A DNA stretch of 34,218 nt from a bacterium (GTDB lineage: Bacteria; Actinomycetota; Acidimicrobiia; Acidimicrobiales; CATQHL01): contig JAPPDX010000036.1 in assembly GCA_028824415.1 (NCBI GenBank), positions 1-34,218 of the forward strand. Reading direction: 5' to 3'. The position numbers and the translations under genes were made by a program. Under the pieces are notes generated by a model. It was given only the letters and a program-made list of their open reading frames with translations. It was not told where the DNA came from and made no database searches. The first letter of the stretch is position 1. Every line of letters starts with the position of its first letter. This document shows positions 1 through 6,900 of this stretch, in pieces.

Positions 1-2
1 CC

Positions 3-284
3 AACGAAGCCCAACGCATGCTCCTCGCCGCCCGCGACGGCGGCTGCATCGGCTGCCCGGCCACCGTCGAGGAATCCGAGGGGCATCACATCAAGTTCTG
101 GAGGAACGGCGGCCTCACCCTTGTCCCGAACCTGGCTCTGTTGTGCCACACCTGCCACGACCTGGTTCATGAGCACGACTACGAGGTCTACACCCCACCC
201 GGTGGGCGACCCGAACTCCGACCACCCGAACACCTCCGCCGGGCGAACCCCCCGCCGCCTATCAATCCCATCCAACGAAACTGA
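3..284 (+). CDS. HNH endonuclease, C-terminal part (5' end outside window)
   Basis: The reading frame is open from base 3 at the left edge, so the start lies outside the window and only about 93 residues are visible. They form the HNH domain typical of the actinobacterial DUF222/13E12-repeat family: a CxxC pair (CIGC), a His-His (GHH) followed by the usual W-x-x-GG-x-T stretch, then NLALLCHTCHDLVHE with the second Cys pair and terminal His. In the family this is a beta-beta-alpha-metal nuclease fold bound to zinc. Such proteins are often multi-copy, and their biological role is poorly defined. After the domain there is a short proline-rich tail and a TGA stop. The internal ATG at 18 is not a plausible start because it would cut into the conserved domain lead-in. 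The family call is firm; the function of this copy is unknown. Confidence 0.8.
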   Translation, partial: NEAQRMLLAARDGGCIGCPATVEESEGHHIKFWRNGGLTLVPNLALLCHTCHDLVHEHDYEVYTPPGGRPELRPPEHLRRANPPPPINPIQRN

Positions 285-300
285 GCGGCGGCACCAGCCG

Positions 301-328
301 CATGGATTCCGGCCTCCGCCGGAATGAC
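301..328. repeat. 28-bp hairpin repeat, copy 1
   Basis: A perfect stem-loop has arms ATTCCGGC and GCCGGAAT around a CTCC loop (306-325), with flanks CATGG and GAC. It is base-for-base identical over 28 bp to the copy at 973-1000 and in the same orientation. Together they bracket the toxin-antitoxin pair. The sequence resembles REP-type dispersed palindromes. An ATG inside the palindrome (324) is in frame with the antitoxin but is very unlikely to be its start. Confidence 0.85.
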
Positions 329-361
329 CCAAGGCGGGCACCTCGGCGAGTCCAGCGGTCC

Positions 362-379
362 GTATACTGTTTGTATTAC
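362..379 (+). promoter_or_regulatory. Promoter and possible operator of toxin-antitoxin pair 1
   Basis: This A+T-rich island in GC-rich surroundings holds two possible -10 hexamers, TATACT (363-368) and TATTAC (374-379). The second ends 7 bases before the GTG at 387, which fits a leaderless mRNA. ATAC and GTAT (364-367 and 373-376) form an inverted repeat around a 5-base spacer. That is a candidate site for antitoxin autoregulation, which is usual for MazE-type proteins. Confidence 0.5.
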
Positions 380-386
380 AACTGTG

Positions 387-626
387 GTGCCGACACGATT
401 CAGTTCCCGGCAGATCGAGACCATCGACCGTCTCGTCTCTGCGGGCATCGGTGACACACGCTCGGCGGTGATCCGCCTGGCGGTCGAGCATCTCGCCGAG
501 TCGGTCGAGCGAGCCCGCGTCGGCAAGGCCATCGCCGATTCGTACCAGGCGCAGCCGCAAACAGTCGATGACGATGTCCAGGCGATGGCCAATGCGATCG
601 CCATGACCGAAGCCGAGCCGTGGTAG
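387..626 (+). CDS. Ribbon-helix-helix antitoxin (MazE-like)
   Basis: A small acidic protein of 79 residues. Its N-terminus (TRFSSRQIETIDRLV then TRSAVIRLAVEHL) has the beta-strand plus two-helix pattern of ribbon-helix-helix DNA-binding antitoxins. The C-terminal part is acidic and probably disordered, as expected for the segment that wraps the toxin. Start: GTG at 387, or the adjacent GTG at 384. It is chosen because the RHH fold begins directly after it and a TATTAC hexamer lies 7 bases upstream; an in-frame ATG at 324 lies inside a hairpin repeat. The stop codon overlaps the start of the MazF gene, so translation is probably coupled. Role by family knowledge: it neutralises the MazF toxin and represses its own operon. 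Confidence 0.75.
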   Translation: MPTRFSSRQIETIDRLVSAGIGDTRSAVIRLAVEHLAESVERARVGKAIADSYQAQPQTVDDDVQAMANAIAMTEAEPW

Positions 627-931
627 CCCAAGGCGAACTGTGGCTTATGGAGCCGCCCAACCAGAAGCGTCGCCCGGCGCTGGTCGTCTCACGTGACGAG
701 GCGATCCCCGTGCTCAACAACGTGGTCGTGGCGCCGGTGACGGGCACGATTCGCTCGATTCCGACCTGTGTGCCGGTCGGGCCGGACGAGGGGATCGACC
801 GCGACAGCGTCGCATCGTTCGACAATCTCGCCGCGGTGCCGAAATCGGTCCTCACGCTGCGGCTCGGACAACTGGACGGGGTGGGGCGCCGCCGGATGTG
901 CGATGCACTCCGGGCAATGGCCAACTGCTGA
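620..931 (+). CDS. mazF: MazF/PemK-family mRNA interferase toxin
   Basis: A 103-residue protein with the MazF layout: GELWLMEPPNQKRRPALVVSRDE (the G-[ED]-[IV]-W topology with the R-R-P-x-[LV]-V-[LV] strand), VVVAPVTGTIRSIPTCV (the central strand with conserved T-x-x-R), then ESVASFDNL-type residues (DSVASFDNLAAVPKSVL) leading to the final helix. In the family this is a ribosome-independent endoribonuclease that cleaves mRNA at short motifs and arrests growth. Start GTG 620 overlaps the antitoxin stop by seven bases. The pair has its own promoter and is bracketed by identical hairpin repeats, which suggests it arrived or moves as a unit. It is only distantly similar to the second MazF in this window (23169-23477). 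Confidence 0.85.
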   Translation: MVAQGELWLMEPPNQKRRPALVVSRDEAIPVLNNVVVAPVTGTIRSIPTCVPVGPDEGIDRDSVASFDNLAAVPKSVLTLRLGQLDGVGRRRMCDALRAMANC

Positions 932-972
932 GTCCCGTCTGCCGGCGCGGGAAACCGCCGGATCTCGTCGAA

Positions 973-1000
973 CATGGATTCCGGCCTCCGCCGGAATGAC
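973..1000. repeat. 28-bp hairpin repeat, copy 2
   Basis: Identical to the copy at 301-328 and in direct orientation, with an 8-bp perfect stem around CTCC. It lies 41 bases after the MazF stop and could also serve as its transcription terminator, although no T-run follows. Confidence 0.85.
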
Positions 1001-1079
1001 GTGGAGATGGCCTTCGGTGGGATGACTCGGGGGTGAGACTGCGGCGCTGAACCGGGGCGACCTCCTGATTTGCCAAATA

Positions 1080-1093
1080 CGAACAAGTGTTCG
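1080..1093. promoter_or_regulatory. LexA (SOS) box of imuA'-imuB, with overlapping leaderless promoter
   Basis: CGAACAAGTGTTCG is a perfect 6+2+6 palindrome. It matches the Gram-positive/actinobacterial LexA consensus CGAAC-N4-GTTCG at every fixed position. The -10-like GATACT (1093-1098) starts at the last base of the box and is followed by six bases and the ATG at 1105, so bound LexA would occlude the promoter. Induction of the mutasome by DNA damage is the expected result. Confidence 0.92.
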
Positions 1094-1104
1094 ATACTGT
1101 TCGG

Positions 1105-1992
1105 ATGGCTGATCCCGAGAACGTCCCCGGAACCACTCCGGGGAGCGCCCCGGTTGACGACGCGCCGGGCAGCGGGCGGGATCATCTGCGGCTGCTGGGG
1201 GATCGGGTCGCTCCTCTCACCGGTGCCCACGAGCGGACCCTGCCGGTGCTGTCTGCGCTGCGGGACCTGTTCCCCGGCGGGGCCCTGCAGAGAGGGTGGG
1301 TGATCACCACCGGCGGTGACGGCGCCACCTCGCTGGCCCTGGCCGTCGCCGCGGGCCCGTCGGCGGCCGGTTCGTGGACGGCGGTGGTGGGGGAGGAGGG
1401 TCTCGGTCTCGCCGCCGCTGCCGAGGCCGGGCTGGCGCTCGAACGGCTCCTGATGGTCGCCGCCCCCGAACCCCGTGTCGCCGTCGAGGCCACAGCGGCA
1501 CTGCTCGGTGCGGTGGACGTCGTGCTGGTCGGCTCGGAGGTCCGGCTCGGGGCGGCGGATCGTCGCCGGCTGGCGGCCAGGCTGCGAGAGCGGGGATCGG
1601 TGCTGATCGGTCTCGGTGATGGGGCCCTGAGTGGTAGGGCCCTGAGTGGTGGGGGTCTCAGTGGTGGGGGTCTCAGTGGTGGGACCCTGGCTGGCGCGGA
1701 CGTGCGCCTGCAGGTCGTCTCGTCCCGCTGGAGCGGTCTGGGGGACGGCTGGGGCCTGCTGCGCTCCCGCCACGTGTCGGTGCGGGCCGAGGGGCGTGGC
1801 GCGGCGAGCAGACCGCGCTCGGCGGATCTGCTGCTGCCCGGCCCCGACGGCGCGCCGGCCCTGGCGGAGCCCGCCGCGGATGGCCGCCCCGGCCGGCTGC
1901 CTGCAGGGGCCGAGCTTGCAGGGGCCGAGTCTGCCGGTGCCACGCTTGCCGTCACGGCGCTCGACACCGAGGTCGAAGCGGTTGTGGCGTGA
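1105..1992 (+). CDS. imuA': ImuA'-like RecA-fold mutasome protein
   Basis: A 295-residue protein of the actinobacterial ImuA' type. After a variable N-terminus comes a RecA-like core: LRDLFPGGALQRGWVITTGGDGATSLALAVAA, in which the Walker-A position reads TTGGDGATS and lacks the usual Lys. It is followed by WTAVVGEEGLGLAAAAEAGLALERLLMVAA and ALLGAVDVVLVGSEV. In mycobacteria ImuA' works with ImuB and DnaE2 in SOS-induced mutagenic translesion synthesis. Start: ATG 1105, six bases after a -10 hexamer under a perfect LexA box; an in-frame GTG inside the box is rejected. Two in-frame 15-bp minisatellites add glycine-rich and AGAEL-type repeats (1621-1695 and 1903-1947). The C-terminus ends EAVVA and its TGA overlaps a GTG that opens the tandem module array. 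Confidence 0.88.
   Translation: MADPENVPGTTPGSAPVDDAPGSGRDHLRLLGDRVAPLTGAHERTLPVLSALRDLFPGGALQRGWVITTGGDGATSLALAVAAGPSAAGSWTAVVGEEGLGLAAAAEAGLALERLLMVAAPEPRVAVEATAALLGAVDVVLVGSEVRLGAADRRRLAARLRERGSVLIGLGDGALSGRALSGGGLSGGGLSGGTLAGADVRLQVVSSRWSGLGDGWGLLRSRHVSVRAEGRGAASRPRSADLLLPGPDGAPALAEPAADGRPGRLPAGAELAGAESAGATLAVTALDTEVEAVVA
1621..1695 (+). repeat. 15-bp in-frame minisatellite in imuA' (5 units)
   Basis: Five contiguous 15-bp units, of which the third and fourth (GGGGGTCTCAGTGGT) are identical and the first two differ at one base. They encode GALSG, RALSG, GGLSG, GGLSG and GTLAG. The unit length keeps the frame, so copy-number change would lengthen or shorten a surface loop without breaking the gene. 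Confidence 0.92.
1903..1947 (+). repeat. 15-bp in-frame minisatellite near imuA' 3' end (3 units)
   Basis: Three 15-bp units (GCAGGGGCCGAGCTT, then one with two changed bases, then a diverged one) encode AGAEL, AGAES and AGATL just before the ImuA' C-terminus. Confidence 0.8.
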
Positions 1993-2096
1993 CCGCTCCG
2001 ATCTGCACGCTGGTGACCCGCTACGTGCCCGCCGGAGACGGCCCTCAAGGGGTCGATTCTCTAGAGGGCGGCGCCTTCGAGCGGGTTGTTGCGTGA
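1989..2096 (+). CDS. Short ORF, duplicated ImuB N-terminus, copy 1 (35 aa)
   Basis: GTG 1989 overlaps the imuA' stop (GTGA), and the 35-codon frame closes on a TGA that overlaps the next GTG. The peptide (MTAPICTLVTRY...FERVVA) aligns without gaps to the first 35 residues of ImuB. It probably has no function of its own. It may still be translated by termination-reinitiation and pass ribosomes from imuA' to imuB. Confidence 0.35.
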   Translation: MTAPICTLVTRYVPAGDGPQGVDSLEGGAFERVVA

Positions 2097-2185
2097 CCGC
2101 TCCGGTTCGCAGGCTGGTGGCCTGCTGCGCTCCTGCGAGGGCTGGCTCTCCGCTCGCCGGTGGCTTTGAGGCGGTTGTGGCGTGA
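2093..2185 (+). CDS. Short ORF, duplicated ImuB N-terminus, copy 2 (30 aa)
   Basis: GTG 2093 overlaps the stop of the preceding short ORF, and its own TGA (2183-2185) overlaps the imuB GTG at 2182. The peptide MTAPVRRLVACC...FEAVVA is a shortened relative of the ImuB start. Like copy 1 it is best seen as a relic of duplication that preserves translational coupling, not as a separate protein. Confidence 0.35.
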   Translation: MTAPVRRLVACCAPARAGSPLAGGFEAVVA

Positions 2186-3708
2186 CCGTTCCGGTTCGCA
2201 CGCTGGTGGCCCGCTGCGTTTCCATCGGGGACGATTCTCAAGGGGCCGGCTCCCTGGAGGGCGGTGCCTTTGAGCCGGCTGTGGCGTCCCTCGACGATGT
2301 CACCCCGCAGGTGGAGGTGTCGGTGCCTGGGACCTGCGCCTTTGCCTCCCGGGGTCCGTCTCGTTACTTCGGCGGCGACGGGGTCCTGGCCGAACTGGTC
2401 GTCGAGCGCATGTCGCAGGCTCTCGGGGGGCGTGCGGCGGTGCGGGTCGGCGTCGCCGACGGTCCCTTCACCGCGGCGGTGGCGGCGGAGCTGGCGGAAC
2501 GGGTGTGCATCGTCGAGCCGGGTGGCAGTGCTGCGTTCCTGGCGCCCCTGCCGGTGCGGCTGCTGGGCAACTCTCAACTCACCGACGTGTTGGTCCGCCT
2601 GGGTGTCCGCACTCTCGGTGACTTCGCGGCGCTGCCGGAGGCCGACGTGCTGGGGCGTTTCGGCACCGAGGGCCGGCGCGCCCAGTGCCTTGCCGCCGGG
2701 GCCGACGAGCGGCCCCTCGCCCTGCGGGAACCTCCCGGCGACTGGTCGGTGAGCGCCGAGTTCGAGCCGCCCGCCGAGGGTCTGGACCGGGTGGCCTTCT
2801 GCGCCCGCGCCCTGGCCGAGGAACTGCAGCAGCGCCTCGAGAAGGCCGGGATGTCGTGCCTGCGGGTCGCCGTCGAGGTCGAGACCAGCGACGGCGAGAG
2901 CTTCGTGCGGCTCTGGCGCCACGAGGGGGGACTGTCGGCCGGTGATATGGCCGACAGGGTGCGCTGGTTCCTCGACAGCTGCTCGGCAGGCTCCGGCGGC
3001 CGCTCGACCGGCTCCGACGGTCCTCCGCCCGGTTCCGGCGGCCGATCGACCGGCTCCGGCCACCCGGCTGGTTCTGGCGGCTCCCGGTCCGGCTCCGGCG
3101 GCACGGCCGGCTCCGGCGGCTCCCGGCCAAGCAGCGGGATTACCTGGCTGCGGCTCGCTGCTGACGAGTTGGCGCCGGTCCGGGGACGGCAGTTGGGGTT
3201 CTGGGGTGGCGAGGCCGAGGCGGATGAGCGCGCCGCCCGGGTTGCGGCCCGGCTCTGCGGGCGCTGGGGCGCCGATGCGGTCCAGGTGCCCACCCGGGGT
3301 GGCGGTCGGCAGGTCGATGAGCAGATCGCGCTGGTGCCGGTGGCCGCCGTCGACGTCCGTGACCGCCGGCTCGCCGGCGACGACCGTCCCTGGCCCGGCC
3401 GCCTGCCGGCCCCGTCGCCGGCGCGTCTCCTCCCAGTGCCTTGGCCCGCCGAAGTGCAGGACGCCTCGGGTACCACCGTGCGGGTAGACGGCCGGGGTTC
3501 GGTCTCGACGCCGCCGGCTCGGGTGACAGTCGGCGGCAGGTCCGCAGCGGTGGTGGCCTGGGCGGGGCCGTGGCCCACCGAGGAGCGCTGGTGGGACCGG
3601 GGGCGCCGGCGCCGCCGGGCTCGCCTCCAGTTGCTCACCGGCGACGGTCTGGGGTGCCTGGCGGTGCTGGAACGGGGCCGCTGGCAGCTGACGGCCTTGT
3701 GGGATTGA
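2182..3708 (+). CDS. imuB: ImuB-like Y-family polymerase homologue, N-terminally shortened
   Basis: A 508-residue mutasome adaptor. Family-typical blocks are AFEPAVASLDDVTPQVEVSVPG, RGPSRYFGG, VGVADGPFTAA, AFLAPLPVRLL, LVRLGVRTLGDFAALPEADVLGRFG, LQLGFWGG-like QLGFWGG, and the C-terminal WPGRLPAPSPA and GPWPTEERWWD. In mycobacteria ImuB is catalytically dead and links ImuA' and DnaE2 to the beta clamp. Oddities: only about 30 residues precede FEPAVA, whereas actinobacterial ImuB normally has about 80, including an ANRVxACS-(S/A)-A-R-x-x-GVRRG-type segment that is absent here. A glycine/serine-rich tract at residues 269-319 interrupts the protein before the QLGFWGG region. Start GTG 2182 is the third copy of the repeated module. 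GTG 1989 and GTG 2093 cannot be starts because they close out of frame. Confidence 0.85.
   Translation: MTVPVRTLVARCVSIGDDSQGAGSLEGGAFEPAVASLDDVTPQVEVSVPGTCAFASRGPSRYFGGDGVLAELVVERMSQALGGRAAVRVGVADGPFTAAVAAELAERVCIVEPGGSAAFLAPLPVRLLGNSQLTDVLVRLGVRTLGDFAALPEADVLGRFGTEGRRAQCLAAGADERPLALREPPGDWSVSAEFEPPAEGLDRVAFCARALAEELQQRLEKAGMSCLRVAVEVETSDGESFVRLWRHEGGLSAGDMADRVRWFLDSCSAGSGGRSTGSDGPPPGSGGRSTGSGHPAGSGGSRSGSGGTAGSGGSRPSSGITWLRLAADELAPVRGRQLGFWGGEAEADERAARVAARLCGRWGADAVQVPTRGGGRQVDEQIALVPVAAVDVRDRRLAGDDRPWPGRLPAPSPARLLPVPWPAEVQDASGTTVRVDGRGSVSTPPARVTVGGRSAAVVAWAGPWPTEERWWDRGRRRRRARLQLLTGDGLGCLAVLERGRWQLTALWD
2986..3138 (+). repeat. Gly/Ser-rich low-complexity tract in imuB
   Basis: It encodes about 51 residues (269-319) built from GSGG, STGS and GSGGSR-like words. 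Variants of GGCTCCGGCGGC recur at irregular spacing. It falls between the little-finger-like region and the C-terminal domain, probably as a flexible linker made by slippage or unequal exchange. Confidence 0.8.
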
Positions 3709-3721
3709 GATCGTTTGGGGT

Positions 3722-3905
3722 TGGGCTGATCCCGGGGGACTATGGGGCTGATCCCGGGGCTGTGCGATTGACCTTGGGGGGTGTGGGGCCGATCCTGCTG
3801 GCTGCCGGACTCGACACCGACACCAACCATGGGCAGCTGATCCTGCCGGGATTGACCCTGCGGTACTGACCCTACGGGACGGCTCTGCGGGGCCGATCCT
3901 GTGGG
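3722..3905. repeat. Degenerate repeats filling the imuB-dnaE2 spacer
   Basis: GGGCTGATCCCGGGG occurs exactly at 3723-3737 and 3745-3759 (22-bp period). Degenerate versions (GGGCCGATCCTG, GCTGATCCTGCCGGG, ATTGACCCTG, ACTGACCCTA, GGGCCGATCCTG) continue to about 3905. No protein-like reading frame or family is seen. The block separates imuB from the dnaE2 promoter. Confidence 0.65.
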
Positions 3906-3930
3906 ATCGGGCAGGCGCGACTGACGCATT

Positions 3931-3956
3931 GGTATACGAACATATATTCGTATACC
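3931..3956. promoter_or_regulatory. LexA box in a 26-bp palindrome, leaderless promoter of dnaE2
   Basis: A 26-bp inverted repeat has only one mismatched pair. Its core CGAACATATATTCG (3937-3950) fits the LexA consensus with one deviation. The palindrome arm itself supplies the -10 hexamer TATACC (3951-3956), which ends eight bases before the GTG at 3965. So dnaE2 has its own SOS promoter and does not depend on readthrough from imuB. Confidence 0.9.
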
Positions 3957-3964
3957 GTAGGGGA

Positions 3965-6900
3965 GTGGGCTGGAACAATCCCAACGTTCCGTGGAGCGAC
4001 ATCGAGCACCTCCTCTCGGACCGGCCTTTCTCGGACCGTGCGTCGGCGGGTCGCCCCGTCGACATCTGGGCGGGCGACGGGAACGACAGCCCGGCCTGGT
4101 CGCGCAAGCGCCGGGCGTACCGACCGCCGGCCGACCTGGTCAGCCGGCAGGAGCCGGTCCGCTATGCGGAGCTGCACTGCCACTCCAACTTCTCCTTCCT
4201 GGACGGTGCCTCCCATCCCGAGGAGCTGGCCACCGAGGCCACCCGGCTGGGGCTAGAGGCGCTGGCCATCTGCGATCACAACGGCTTCTACGGCGTGGTG
4301 CGCTTCGCCGAGGCGGCCGGGGCCCTCGGGCTCCCGACGATCTTCGGCGCCGAGCTCACCCTGACGCCGCAGGCGCCCCCCTCGCCGCAGCCCCGCCGGC
4401 GCCGGCGGAAGGATCCCGAGCGCACCGGGTCGCCCGACCCCGCTGGGACCCACCTGCTGGTGCTGGTCCGCGACCCCCGCGGCTACGCGCTGCTGGCACG
4501 GGCCATCAGCGAAGGCCAGCTGGCGGGACGCAAGGATGCGCCCCGGATCGACTACCGGCGCCTCGTCGAACTCGGCGGGGCCGGCACCGGTGACCACTGG
4601 CTGATCCTCACCGGCTGCCGCAAGGCGGCGGTGCCGCGGGCCCTGGCGGCAGGAGGCACACCCGCCGCCCGCCGGGCGCTGGACCGTCTCACCGCCGACT
4701 TCGGTGCTGCCAACGTGGCCGTCGAGCTGTGGGACCACGGGCTGCCGGGCGACTCGGTGCGCAACGAGGCCCTCGCCGGGTTGGCCGGCGACCGGGGCCT
4801 GGCGCTCGTCGCCACCGGCAACGTGCACCACCACTCGGTGGATCGGCAGCGGCTGGCCGCCGCGCTGGCCGCGGTGCGGGCGCGCCGCAGCCTGGACGAG
4901 GTCGACGGCTGGTTGCCGCCGGCCGGCCGCCACCTCCGCTCGGGCGCCGAGCAGGCGGCCCGTTTCGCCCGCTGGCCGGGGGTCGTCGAGCGGGCCGCCG
5001 GCCTGGGGCGCGAGTGCGCCTTCGATCTGCAACTGCTGGCCCCCGACCTGCCGCCCTACCCCTGCCCCGGCGGCCTCGACGAGGCGGGCTACCTGCGTCG
5101 CCTCGTCGCCACCGGCGGTGCCCACCGCTACGGGCCCCGCGGCGCCGAGCGGGTCGCCGGCGCCTGGGCGCAACTCGACCGGGAACTCGACATCATCGAG
5201 AGGCTGGGGTTCTGCGGCTACTTCCTGGTGGTGTGGGACATCGTGGAGTTCTGCCGCCGGGGTGGGATCCTCTGCCAGGGGCGCGGCTCGGCCGCCAACT
5301 CGGCGGTGTGTTACGCCCTCGGCATCACCAACGTGGACGCCGTCTCGCTGGACCTGCTGTTCGAGCGGTTCCTGTCCCCGGCGCGCGACGGACCCCCCGA
5401 CATCGACGTGGACATCGAGAGCGGGCGCCGCGAGGAGGTCATCCAGTACGTCTACGAGCGCTACGGGCGCCACCACTGCGCCCAGGTGGCCAACGTCATC
5501 ACCTACCGCTCCCGCTCGGCGGTGCGCGATGCGGCACGGGCGCTGGGCCACGAGGACTCGCTGTCCAAGCTGGTCGACCACCGGCGGGGTATCCAGCAGG
5601 AGGCGGCCGACCCGCACAGCCCCGTCCCTCACGAAGTGTTGGAGTTGGCCGCCGAGATCGAGGACTTCCCTCGCCACCTGGGGATCCACTCCGGGGGCAT
5701 GGTCATCTGCGACCGGCCCGTGATCGAGGTGTGCCCCGTGGAGTGGGCGCGCATGGAGGGCCGCAGCGTCCTGCAGTGGGACAAGGACGACTGCGCCGCG
5801 GTGGGGTTGGTGAAGTTCGACCTGCTGGGGCTCGGGATGCTGTCGGCGCTGCGGTACGCCATCGACCTCGTCGCCGCATCCGACGGCATCGAGATCGACC
5901 TGGCCGCCCTGCCCCAGGAACCCGAGGTCTACGAGATGCTCTGCGCCGCCGACACGGTGGGGGTGTTCCAGGTGGAGTCGCGCGCCCAGATGGCCACGCT
6001 GCCCCGGCTGAAGCCCCGCTGCTTCTACGACCTCGTCGTGGAGGTCGCCCTCATCCGCCCCGGCCCCATCCAGGGCGGCTCGGTGCATCCCTACATCCGG
6101 CGCCGCAACGGCACCGAGGAGGTCACCTACCCCCATCCGCTGCTGGAGCGGGCGCTGGCCAAGACCCTCGGTGTGCCGCTCTTCCAGGAGCAGCTCATGC
6201 AGATCGCCATCGACGCGGCCAACTTCAGCGCGGCTGAGGCCGACCGGCTCCGCCAGGCGGTGGGCTCCAAGCGCAGCCACCGGCGCCTGGCCCAGCTCAA
6301 GGAGCGGTTCTTCGAGGGCATGGCGGCCAACGGCATCGACGGCGAGGTCGGCGAGCAGATCTGGCGGAAGCTGGACGCCTTCGCCAACTACGGCTTCCCC
6401 GAGAGCCACGCCGTGTCGTTCTCGTATCTCGTCTACGCCTCGTCGTGGATCAAGTACCACTACCCGGCTGCGTTCTGCGCCGCCCTGCTGCGGGCCCAGC
6501 CGATGGGGTTCTGGTCGCCCCACACCCTGGTGGGCGATGCCCGCCGCCACGGGGTGGTGGTGCGCACGCCCGATCTCAACGCCTCGGCGGCGACCGCCGG
6601 CCTGGAGCGGGCGGAGGACTCCACCGGCGGCTGGGCGGTGCGGCTGGGGCTCGACTATGTGCGGGGGGTCGGCGAGGAGCAGGCCACCGAGATCGACGCC
6701 GGCCGGCCCTACCGCTCGGTGGAGGACCTGCGGCGGCGGGTGCCGTCGCTGTCGACGGCGGCGCTGGAGGCTCTCGCCACCTCCGGGGCCTTCGCCTGCT
6801 TCGACCTCGACCGGCGAGCCGCGCTGTGGACGGCAGGGGCGCTGGGCCTGGCCGGCGCCGACCGCTTGGCCGGCATCGTCGTCGGCGGGCGGGCGCCCCC

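Larger units (their letters stand above)
1989..2286 (+). repeat. Three tandem copies of the imuB 5' module with stop-start overlaps
   Basis: Copies begin at 1989, 2093 and 2182, each opening with GTGACCG and ending in a variant of GGTTGTGGC. The first two are 104 and 89 bp long. Neither length is a multiple of three, so each copy is in a different frame. In copies 1 and 2 the module ends in a TGA that overlaps the GTG of the next copy; copy 3 instead reads on into imuB. The peptides of copies 1 and 3 align over 35 residues without gaps with 22 identities (shared SLEGGAFE); copy 2 is shorter and more diverged. The likely origin is tandem duplication through the short homology GTGGCGT. Confidence 0.88.

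Noticed and set aside
324-386. ATG 324 as the start of the first antitoxin
   Set aside because: It lies inside the hairpin repeat, and the 20 extra residues have no resemblance to RHH antitoxins; GTG 387 fits both the fold and the promoter.
1621-1695. Minisatellites as a CRISPR array
   Set aside because: Units are 15 bp with no unique spacers and lie in frame inside imuA'.
400-4107. A 1235-codon open frame on the minus strand across the mutasome genes
   Set aside because: It is a GC-skew shadow of imuA' and imuB: proline/arginine-rich, no family motif, and the plus-strand genes are clearly real.
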